Shown piece by piece: positions 6,155-12,025 of a stretch of DNA of 12,025 bases. A model generated the notes under the pieces. The model searched no databases and was not told where the DNA came from. It saw only the letters and a list, made by a program, of their open reading frames with translations. The position numbers and the translations under genes are program-made. How positions within the stretch are numbered: the stretch's first letter is position 1; every line of letters begins with the position of its first letter. The DNA is from Bacteroidota bacterium (GTDB lineage Bacteria; Bacteroidota; Ignavibacteria; Ignavibacteriales; Melioribacteraceae): NCBI GenBank assembly GCA_021812745.1, contig JAKAMS010000042.1, positions 1 through 12,025 on the forward strand. The letters run 5' to 3'.

Positions 6155-8623
6155 ATGCCGAAGAAAAATAAATCAAAAGAAAGTTCTTCTTCTGCGGGAG
6201 AAAATTTTTTTGTCGTTTCTCCGGAAAAGAAAAAAAAACTGCTAGCCATTTTTTTAGTTGTTGTTGCTCTTCTAATTTTTCTTAGCATTCTTTCTTACTC
6301 ACGTGATGACGAATCCTACTTCCCGTATAATATTTTAGGTTTGTTCGGAGTATTTAACGGCAATCCCGAGCTGATGAATAAAGCCGCTACAACGCATAAC
6401 TGGCTTGGAATTTTTGGCGCTTACGTTTCCTACTTTTTTGTCCGTTCAACCATCGGCTATTTCTCCGTAATTTTTCCAACAATAATGTTTTTGTGGGGCT
6501 ATACTGTTTTAAGTAAAGAGAAGAATTATAAACTGGCACTCTACTTTTCAAATTTTCTTCTTGTAATTGGAATTTTAATATCAACTTTTTTCGGAATGCT
6601 TCAGTACACACCGGAAATTTCTCTGTTTGTAGATTATCGTGAACTTTCAGGAAAAATCGGGTTTTTCTTCGGAACTATAATCAGCAGATTACTTGGCGGA
6701 CTTGGCTCAATAATCTTTTTAAGCGCTTCGATTCTTGTTACGCTAATAATCGCGTTCGATTTTAAATTTAGTTCGGTAATAGAGTTTATCAAAGATTTAT
6801 TCCGTGATAAAGAGAAAGAAGATGTAAAAATTGCAGCTCCGCTTAACACAGATGTTGGAAACAATCTTAATAAGATAAAAAACCTTCGCAGCGACAGTAA
6901 ATTAAAATCATTATTCAAAGCAAAAGAAGAAGATGCTGAAGAAGAAGTAGTCGAGCCGAAAACAAAAATAACGATTGTTAAAAAAGATCAAGCGGAAAAA
7001 ACTCCGGCGCCGGTTACCGATAAAACTTCCGACTTGAAAACAAAAAAAGGGGAAGCCAAACCCAAAGAGGATGATGATATAATCCCGGCTATTGATAAAG
7101 CGGCAGAAGCAACAATGCCGGATCAATGGGAAGAAAAAATTGAATACAAAGCGCCCACAATTAGTTTGTTAACACCGCCGGATGATGAAGAAATAAAAGT
7201 TAATGAAAGTGAATTAAAGCGTAACGCTGCTCTGCTAAAAGATAAACTGGCTCTCTTCGATATTCAGATTGATGATATAACTGTAACGCCCGGACCCGTT
7301 GTAACGCTTTATGAAATTGTGCCGGCTCCCGGTGTAAAGATCAGCCGCATAGTAAGTCTTGAACATGATATTGCATTAGCGCTTGCTGCTCGCGGAATTA
7401 GAATAATAGCGCCGATTCCTGGCAAGAGCGCAATAGGTGTAGAAATTCCTAACGCACATGCTTCAATTGTAAGAGCGAGTTCCGTTCTCAAAAAAATAGC
7501 TGAGTCTAAAGATGAACTTCCGTTGGCGCTTGGTAAAACAATTTCCGGCGAAGTTTATATTACAGATTTGGCAAAGATGCCGCATATGTTAATTGCCGGG
7601 TCAACCGGTTCGGGAAAAAGTGTCGGCATAAATATGATCTTGAACAGTTTGATCTACGCGAAGCATCCGTCAGATGTAAAGTTTGTGATTATTGATCCGA
7701 AAAAAATTGAATTATCTTTCTATAAAAAACTCAGCAAACATTTTCTTGCTGTCTCCCCGGATCTGGAAGAAGAGATAATTACAAATCCGTCTAACGCGCT
7801 TCTGGCTTTGAAAGCAGTCGAATATGAGATGGAGAAACGTTACGATAAACTTGCGAAGGTTGGTGTGCGTAACATTGTAGATTATAATAAAAAAGTTTTA
7901 AATCCAAAATCACGTCCAAAAGATACGGACGAGATGAAGCATCATAAGATGCCGTACATTGTAGTTGTAATTGATGAGTTGGCGGATTTGATGATTACAT
8001 CCGGCAAAGAAGTTGAAGAACCGATTGCGCGTCTTGCACAGCTTGCGCGTGCTGTTGGAATTCATCTAATACTCGCGACACAAAGACCGTCAGTTAATGT
8101 TATCACTGGCGTTATAAAAGCAAATTTCAGCGCTCGTATGGCTTATCAGGTCGCAACCAAAATTGATTCCAGAACTATTCTTGATATGAACGGCGCAGAG
8201 CAATTACTTGGAATGGGCGATATGTTGTTTTTGCCGGGCGGAATGCCGAAACCGATCCGCATTCAAAATGCATTTATATCTACAGAAGAAGTTGAAAAGA
8301 TTACAAATTTCATTTACGTTCAGAAAGGTTTTTCAAAAAGATATTTTCTTCCTTCTCTTTATGATAAACGGAAAGAAGCTCAAGGCGATTTTATGAGCGA
8401 TCTTGATCCGATGTTTGAAGAAGCTGCACGTGTTATTGTAAGGCATCAACAGGGTTCTGTATCGTTACTGCAGAGAAGATTAAAACTGGGTTATTCACGT
8501 GCCGCAAGAATTGTTGATCAGCTTGAACAAGCCGGAATTGTAGGTCCGTCTGAAGGAAGTAAAGCCCGTGAGGTTATTGTTGATAGTGAAGAACAACTCG
8601 AAACTATTTTGAGATCATTATAA
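6155..8623 (+). CDS. ftsK: DNA translocase FtsK/SpoIIIE
   Basis: FtsK is a septal, membrane-anchored, ATP-driven DNA pump that clears the chromosome terminus and activates XerCD dimer resolution at division. The 822-residue protein is close to SpoIIIE in size, with a much shorter linker than E. coli FtsK. A lysine-rich start leads into transmembrane segments at about 29-47, 82-98, 99-119, 127-147 and 168-201 (four or five helices). A charged Lys/Glu/Pro linker covers about 205-335. The alpha domain follows (VTPGPVVTLYEIVPAPGVK, 377-395), then the RecA-like beta domain with Walker A GSTGSGKS (482-489) and Walker B VVVIDELADL (603-612). ATQRPSVNVITG (641-652) is also typical. The gamma winged-helix domain (about 755-812, LLQRRLKLGYSRAARIVDQL) should read KOPS-type polar sequences. 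No clear SD precedes the ATG; expression probably depends on coupling to comB 2 bases upstream. lolA follows after 1 base, the same order as in E. coli. Confidence 0.97.
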   Translation: MPKKNKSKESSSSAGENFFVVSPEKKKKLLAIFLVVVALLIFLSILSYSRDDESYFPYNILGLFGVFNGNPELMNKAATTHNWLGIFGAYVSYFFVRSTIGYFSVIFPTIMFLWGYTVLSKEKNYKLALYFSNFLLVIGILISTFFGMLQYTPEISLFVDYRELSGKIGFFFGTIISRLLGGLGSIIFLSASILVTLIIAFDFKFSSVIEFIKDLFRDKEKEDVKIAAPLNTDVGNNLNKIKNLRSDSKLKSLFKAKEEDAEEEVVEPKTKITIVKKDQAEKTPAPVTDKTSDLKTKKGEAKPKEDDDIIPAIDKAAEATMPDQWEEKIEYKAPTISLLTPPDDEEIKVNESELKRNAALLKDKLALFDIQIDDITVTPGPVVTLYEIVPAPGVKISRIVSLEHDIALALAARGIRIIAPIPGKSAIGVEIPNAHASIVRASSVLKKIAESKDELPLALGKTISGEVYITDLAKMPHMLIAGSTGSGKSVGINMILNSLIYAKHPSDVKFVIIDPKKIELSFYKKLSKHFLAVSPDLEEEIITNPSNALLALKAVEYEMEKRYDKLAKVGVRNIVDYNKKVLNPKSRPKDTDEMKHHKMPYIVVVIDELADLMITSGKEVEEPIARLAQLARAVGIHLILATQRPSVNVITGVIKANFSARMAYQVATKIDSRTILDMNGAEQLLGMGDMLFLPGGMPKPIRIQNAFISTEEVEKITNFIYVQKGFSKRYFLPSLYDKRKEAQGDFMSDLDPMFEEAARVIVRHQQGSVSLLQRRLKLGYSRAARIVDQLEQAGIVGPSEGSKAREVIVDSEEQLETILRSL

Positions 8624-8624
8624 A

Positions 8625-9242
8625 ATGAAAGCGAAAATCTTCATATTTATCTGTTTAGTTACATCAATAATTTATTCACAGTCCGCAAACGATTACATCA
8701 AAAAAGTTCAGAACAAGTTTAATTCAATAACCAATTTCACGGCAAATTTTTCGCAGAATTATTTTGACGCTCAGGACCATGACCAAGGAAAAAGTGCCGG
8801 TAAATTTTCATATAAAAGAAAAAATAAATTTATTGTAGATTTAAAAAATCAATTCATTGTTTCCGACGGGCAGACAATTTGGAATAACGATAAACGGTTT
8901 AACAGAGTTGTAATAAGTAATTTACAGGATGACCCGACATCGTTTTCGCTTGAACGGTTTATATTCGATTACCCACCTCTCTGTAAAAATAAAATTGTAA
9001 CAGAAGAATCGTCAAAAGGAGAAATATGCATTGAACTTACTCCTAAAGATCAAGATATGGAATTCAAGTATGTTAAGATTTGGATTACAAACGACGGAAT
9101 GATTTCCAGAATAGAAGTTCTTGACCGCGGCGATATGCGTTATGCTTTTCGGTTCACAGATCTAAAAATAAATCAAGACTTACCGGATTCACGATTTACA
9201 TATTATCCTCCCAAAGGAATAAAGATTATTGACCTCAGGTAA
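8625..9242 (+). CDS. lolA: Outer-membrane lipoprotein carrier protein LolA family
   Basis: LolA takes lipoproteins from the LolCDE exporter in the inner membrane and shuttles them across the periplasm. The 205-residue protein starts with a Sec signal peptide (positive MKAK, hydrophobic core 5-16, YSQ) probably cleaved near residue 19. The mature part shows the LolA pattern: ITNFTANFSQ (35-44), the FSYKRKNKFIVDL strand pair (61-73), and VSDGQTIWNND (79-89), matching the VSDGKTLW segment of E. coli LolA. The C-terminal part has alternating polar and hydrophobic strands consistent with the open half-barrel fold. No lipobox is seen, as expected for a soluble carrier. Its start is 1 base after the ftsK stop, a conserved ftsK-lolA adjacency. 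No LolB is present; bacteria outside the beta/gamma-proteobacteria generally lack a recognisable one. Its end overlaps the next gene by 14 bases. Confidence 0.9.
   Translation: MKAKIFIFICLVTSIIYSQSANDYIKKVQNKFNSITNFTANFSQNYFDAQDHDQGKSAGKFSYKRKNKFIVDLKNQFIVSDGQTIWNNDKRFNRVVISNLQDDPTSFSLERFIFDYPPLCKNKIVTEESSKGEICIELTPKDQDMEFKYVKIWITNDGMISRIEVLDRGDMRYAFRFTDLKINQDLPDSRFTYYPPKGIKIIDLR
9213..9218 (+). promoter_or_regulatory. Ribosome binding site selecting the TTG start at 9229
   Basis: AAAGGA lies inside the lolA coding sequence, 10 bases before TTG at 9229. A second in-frame TTG at 9256 has only AGGT (9237-9240) 15 bases upstream. This favours the upstream start and the 14-base overlap with lolA. 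Confidence 0.5.
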
Positions 9243-10299
9243 AACAAATAATCAATTGGCAAAAGTAGCAGGTTATTTTTTCCCGGTCATCCTTACAATT
9301 CTGTTTCTCTATTTTGCTTTTAAAGGTATTGATCTTCAAAAATCACTTTCACTTATTGCGCAATCTTCCTTGTTGGCAATTTTTCTTTATGTAGTTGTCT
9401 TTTTTGCTTCGCATCTTGCCCGCGCGCTCAGGTGGCGTTATATGATCAAGTCTGTCAAGAAAGACGTTTCTACATTTCATCTTTTCGGCTCGGTGATGGT
9501 TGGATATGGAGTGAGTTGTGTTATCCCTCGTTTGGGAGAACTTTACAGAGGTTTATTCTTTGGCAGGTGGGAAAATATTTCGCGTACTTCAGCAATAGGA
9601 ACGATTGTAGTAGAGAGAATAATTGATATTGCAACATTTGCTTTAGCTGCATTAATTAGCGTTAGTCTCTACTCCGGAGATTTATATAATGAAGTCAGTT
9701 GGCTGAAGACTTCGCTTATTATTGGATATATTTTAATTTTTTTAGCAACAGTATTTTTATTTTTGCTTGTTCGTTATCAAGAATTATTTAAAAAAATATT
9801 TTTAAAGCTGGCAGCCAAGATTAACAAACATCTTGAAAACAGGTTAGAAGGATTGTTTAACACTCTAATCAGCGGACTTTCAAGCATCAAAGGAACAAAA
9901 AATATTATAATGCTGATTATCTGGTCAGCCGTAATTCTTCTTCTCTACGCATTAAATTCTTATGTGGGCTTTTATATTTTTGGAATGGAATCAACGGGGA
10001 GAGTTACCTTTGCAATGGCATGGATTGTAATGACTATTAGTTCATTTAGCGCAATGATACCAACGCCCGGCGGAACAGGTCCTTATCATTTAATTTCAAT
10101 TTTTGTGCTTACACAGCTTTTCCGGTTCGGTTATGAAGTAAGTGCCGCTTATGCATTGTTAACACACTTTATTTCGTATCTGCTTTTTGTGATTTCAACG
10201 CTCATTATAATATATATTGTAAATGTAAGCCGATTAAAGAAAGGTCTAAAAAGAGAATCGTTCCTTTCAGTATTTAGTATCAACACGGAAGAAAAATGA
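9229..10299 (+). CDS. Flippase-like integral membrane protein (LPG-synthase transmembrane domain / UPF0104 family)
   Basis: This is a 356-residue inner-membrane protein of the family related to the transmembrane half of lysylphosphatidylglycerol synthase MprF. The MprF domain flips lipids; stand-alone members mostly have unknown substrates. About seven or eight hydrophobic helices can be seen (roughly 14-31, 44-62, 83-98, 121-146, 161-181, 217-233, 241-272 and 308-333). Family hallmarks are HLARALRWRYMIKS (62-75), GYGVSCVIPRLGELYRG (92-108, the Pro-Arg-x-Gly-Glu core), VVERIID (127-133) and IPTPGGTGPYH (277-287). The catalytic aminoacyl-transferase domain of MprF is absent. The start is TTG at 9229, chosen by AAAGGA upstream; TTG at 9256 is the alternative and would remove nine residues. 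It overlaps lolA by 14 bases and the next gene by 4. Its setting between LolA and an outer-membrane protein suggests envelope lipid work, which is inference. Confidence 0.87.
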   Translation: MTSGKTNNQLAKVAGYFFPVILTILFLYFAFKGIDLQKSLSLIAQSSLLAIFLYVVVFFASHLARALRWRYMIKSVKKDVSTFHLFGSVMVGYGVSCVIPRLGELYRGLFFGRWENISRTSAIGTIVVERIIDIATFALAALISVSLYSGDLYNEVSWLKTSLIIGYILIFLATVFLFLLVRYQELFKKIFLKLAAKINKHLENRLEGLFNTLISGLSSIKGTKNIIMLIIWSAVILLLYALNSYVGFYIFGMESTGRVTFAMAWIVMTISSFSAMIPTPGGTGPYHLISIFVLTQLFRFGYEVSAAYALLTHFISYLLFVISTLIIIYIVNVSRLKKGLKRESFLSVFSINTEEK

Positions 10300-10940
10300 A
10301 AAAAATATTTTTGTTCATAATTTTCATCTCAGTAGCCAATAATATTTCTGCTCAGTGGGATTTAAGTTTGTCAATGGGTCTCGATTTCAGATCTTCTCCG
10401 TCATTTAGAGATTATGTTAATTCGGGTTTTGCAGCCGGTGGCAATACCCTTCCATCTTTTAAAAGCTCAGTAAGCTTTTCTGGTGAAGCAGATTATAAAT
10501 TATCCAGTTCATTTGCACTCGGGCTGGAATATGAATTAATGATTGATTCATACACGGCTTCATTTGGCTCTGGCGGAGCTTATGAGATTTCATTCAATAT
10601 GCATAGACCAAGTGTTCTCGCATATTATATTCTTCCTGGCCAGGGGTATCAATTTAAATTTGGCGGCGGCGTTGGACCGAGATTCGTATCACTTTCCGAA
10701 AAAATAAACACTTCAACTAACTACTCAGCAAGCGGTTATGGATTGATATTAAAAGCGGAAGGAAACACATTGCTTAGCAAAAATTTTTATGCACTAATAG
10801 GAACAAATTTACGTTATGACGTAACAGGAGATGTTACTAATCCACAAAAACCGCCAATTGTCAATAACGCGACTGGTGGAAAACTAAACTTAAACGCTTT
10901 TTCTTTTGGAATTTATTTAGGCGTAACATTTATTCTTTAG
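10296..10940 (+). CDS. Outer-membrane beta-barrel protein, function unknown
   Basis: The 214-residue product starts with a clear Sec signal peptide (MKKIFLFIIFISVANNISAQ), with likely cleavage after SA at about residue 19. The mature protein is built of alternating hydrophobic/polar stretches with many Gly, Ser, Tyr and Phe residues and short polar turns. Examples are DLSLSMGLDF (22-31), SFALGLEYELM and the final AFSFGIYLGVTFIL. This is the pattern of a small, perhaps eight-stranded, barrel. It resembles the generic outer-membrane beta-barrel families common in Bacteroidetes and relatives, but I cannot name a specific one. It lacks any enzymatic motif. The ATG overlaps the upstream TGA (ATGA), and GGAAG (10287-10291) provides a ribosome binding site, so it is translationally coupled to the flippase-like gene. 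It could be a structural porin-like protein or part of a lipid-trafficking path; the sequence does not decide. Confidence 0.75.
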   Translation: MKKIFLFIIFISVANNISAQWDLSLSMGLDFRSSPSFRDYVNSGFAAGGNTLPSFKSSVSFSGEADYKLSSSFALGLEYELMIDSYTASFGSGGAYEISFNMHRPSVLAYYILPGQGYQFKFGGGVGPRFVSLSEKINTSTNYSASGYGLILKAEGNTLLSKNFYALIGTNLRYDVTGDVTNPQKPPIVNNATGGKLNLNAFSFGIYLGVTFIL

Positions 10941-10943
10941 AGG
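10939..10943 (+). promoter_or_regulatory. Ribosome binding site selecting the TTG start of uppP
   Basis: AGAGG overlaps the last two bases of the upstream TAG stop and lies 6 bases before TTG at 10950. It supports that non-ATG start, which yields the expected N-terminus of the family, and suggests coupling to termination of the upstream gene. Confidence 0.6.
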
Positions 10944-10949
10944 TTAAAC

Positions 10950-11798
10950 TTGAATACTATTGAAGCAATTTTGTTGGGAATCATACAAGGCATTACTGAA
11001 TTTTTACCCATTAGCAGTACCGGACATTTAACTGTAACCGGCAAGTTGATGAACTTAATATCAATTGATAATCCGGAGCGCTGGACAGCATTTATTGCCG
11101 TTATTCAGCTCGGAACTCTTCTTGCAGTAGTATTATATTTTTGGAAGGACTTACTTTTAATTCTTGAAGATTTCATACACGATAATCTTCTTGACCGTAA
11201 AAAATTTAACAAGCAAACAATGAATTCAAAAATGGGCTGGTACTTGGTCTTTGCAACTCTTCCGGTTGCCGTTATCGGTCTTGGTTTCAAACATATTATT
11301 GAAGGCGTTCTGACAAAAGATTTATATATCATTGCCGGAAGTTTAATTGTTCTTGCAATAATTCTTGCTGTTGCAGAAAAGACAGGTAGATTTACACGCA
11401 AGACCAAAGATTTTAAGTGGTATGATGCAGTAATAATCGGATTTGCACAATCATTCGCGCTTATACCGGGTTCTTCTCGATCGGGTACAACAATAACAGC
11501 CGGTTTATTTCTGGGATTTGACCGCGAGACTGCTGCGCGTTTCTCTTTTTTAATGAGCGTTCCTGCTGTTGCGGCAAGCGGATTGCTGGAATTCTATCAA
11601 TCGCTAAAATATATTGATCATGATGGAATGATCAATATGATTGTTGCAACTATTGCCTCTGCTGTTGTTGGTTATCTTTCAATCGGATTGCTTCTTAAAT
11701 ACTTAAAAAAGAATTCCACATTTGTTTTCATTGTATATAGAATTATTGCCGGTATAATTATTTTAGTTCTTCTTGGAAAGGGAATAATATTACCATAA
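10950..11798 (+). CDS. uppP: Undecaprenyl-diphosphate phosphatase (UppP/BacA)
   Basis: UppP is an inner-membrane enzyme that dephosphorylates undecaprenyl diphosphate to recycle the lipid carrier for peptidoglycan and other surface polymers. Its overproduction is known to give bacitracin resistance. The 282-residue length is typical. The N-terminal active-site segment reads IIQGITEFLPISSTGH (11-26): Q13 and E17 form the (E/Q)xxxE motif and S23 corresponds to the conserved serine. The second motif PGSSRSGTT (173-181) carries the catalytic arginine R177. About eight hydrophobic segments are visible, including 98-113, 125-142 and a long C-terminal one (about 254-280). The start is TTG at 10950, supported by AGAGG 6 bases upstream; this places the N-terminus where the family begins. 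It lies 9 bases after the barrel gene and 10 bases before the next lipoprotein gene. Confidence 0.96.
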   Translation: MNTIEAILLGIIQGITEFLPISSTGHLTVTGKLMNLISIDNPERWTAFIAVIQLGTLLAVVLYFWKDLLLILEDFIHDNLLDRKKFNKQTMNSKMGWYLVFATLPVAVIGLGFKHIIEGVLTKDLYIIAGSLIVLAIILAVAEKTGRFTRKTKDFKWYDAVIIGFAQSFALIPGSSRSGTTITAGLFLGFDRETAARFSFLMSVPAVAASGLLEFYQSLKYIDHDGMINMIVATIASAVVGYLSIGLLLKYLKKNSTFVFIVYRIIAGIIILVLLGKGIILP

Positions 11799-11808
11799 GG
11801 ATTATGAA

Positions 11809-12025
11809 ATGAATAAAAGAAAAATATTTATTACCGTTTCTGCAATTGCAATGATGGTTTTTTGTTTATCATGTAAACCAAAAGTTTTACAGTCATCCCA
11901 AGACGGCGCAACAGTGGCTCAATTGCTGGATATACAAGGAAGAGAAAAGATTGTAGCGGTTGTTGAAACAAACAAAGGTACTTTTGAACTAGAATTATTT
12001 GCAAAAGAAACACCTAAGACAGTTG
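11809..12025 (+). CDS. Cyclophilin-type peptidyl-prolyl isomerase, probable lipoprotein (3' truncated by window edge)
   Basis: The first 72 codons are present and the frame is still open at the window end. A positively charged start (MNKRK) and hydrophobic stretch (6-20) lead to LSC-KPK, where C22 is the likely lipidated cysteine. The -3 position is Cys rather than the usual Leu, so the lipobox is imperfect. After a 25-residue spacer, IVAVVETNKGTFELELF then KETPKTV (48-72) matches the first strands of cyclophilin domains (xxTxxGxixxxLfxxxaPxtVxNF). Cyclophilins catalyse cis-trans isomerisation of peptidyl-prolyl bonds; an exported one would assist folding of envelope proteins. The start is ATG at 11809, with AAGG (11797-11800, overlapping the uppP stop) 8 bases upstream. 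An earlier ATG at 11804 meets TGA after one further codon. The catalytic core is outside the window. Confidence 0.82.
   Translation, partial: MNKRKIFITVSAIAMMVFCLSCKPKVLQSSQDGATVAQLLDIQGREKIVAVVETNKGTFELELFAKETPKTV

Noticed and set aside
6770..7160. Lysine/glutamate-rich low-complexity part of ftsK as a possible repeat or frameshift
   Set aside because: It is the normal disordered linker of FtsK. The frame stays open through it and has no regular repeat unit.
11804..11812. ATG-AAA-TGA two-codon frame just before the cyclophilin start
   Set aside because: It looks like a chance overlap of ATG triplets in A+T-rich sequence; nothing else suggests a regulatory minimal frame.
11831..12013. A minus-strand open frame at the right edge of the window
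   Set aside because: It lies opposite the cyclophilin lipoprotein gene, whose signal sequence and domain motifs are clear on the plus strand.

Overview
The window is an ordinary, densely packed stretch of a bacterial chromosome with every gene on the + strand. The DNA is A+T rich. The organism is probably a Gram-negative member of the Bacteroidota/Chlorobiota/Ignavibacteria side of the tree. The support for that is outer-membrane genes (LolA, a beta-barrel protein), signal peptides ending in SQ or SAQ, variable Shine-Dalgarno sites, TTG starts, and the overall protein style. This placement is inference from protein character, not from a marker-gene comparison.

Bases 1-1926 hold the 3' end of pnp (polynucleotide phosphorylase), a strong intrinsic terminator, a 228-base intergenic region with a second hairpin and a candidate promoter, and a tRNA-dihydrouridine synthase (dusB type). 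An RNase E/G family endonuclease (rng) follows 18 bases later and probably shares its transcript. This part is an RNA-turnover and tRNA-modification neighbourhood.

Bases 3536-6152 begin with a weak A/T-rich hairpin over the rng stop codon and a 92-base gap. Next come a small transaldolase (tal), glycine cleavage T-protein (gcvT) and a ComB-family 2-phosphosulfolactate phosphatase. The gaps between them are 2 and 22 bases, and ftsK follows 2 bases after comB, so the run looks like one transcription unit.

Bases 6155-12025 form a cell-envelope train: ftsK (septal DNA translocase), lolA (lipoprotein carrier), a flippase-like multi-pass membrane protein of the LPG-synthase transmembrane family, a small outer-membrane beta-barrel protein, uppP (undecaprenyl-diphosphate phosphatase), and the start of a probable lipoprotein cyclophilin-type peptidyl-prolyl isomerase cut by the window edge. 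Junctions are 2, 1, -14, -4, 9 and 10 bases, which implies co-transcription and translational coupling. The shared theme is division and the building of inner membrane, outer membrane and wall.

I found no mobile element, CRISPR array, tRNA or rRNA gene, broken gene, or clear sign of horizontal transfer. No stretch over 300 bases lacks a gene. I also found no convincing undescribed system. The points worth a second look are modest: an acidic insertion in the S1 region of RNase G, a structured element upstream of dusB, transaldolase-type residues in an FSA-sized enzyme, an orphan comB, and the layout of the envelope operon.
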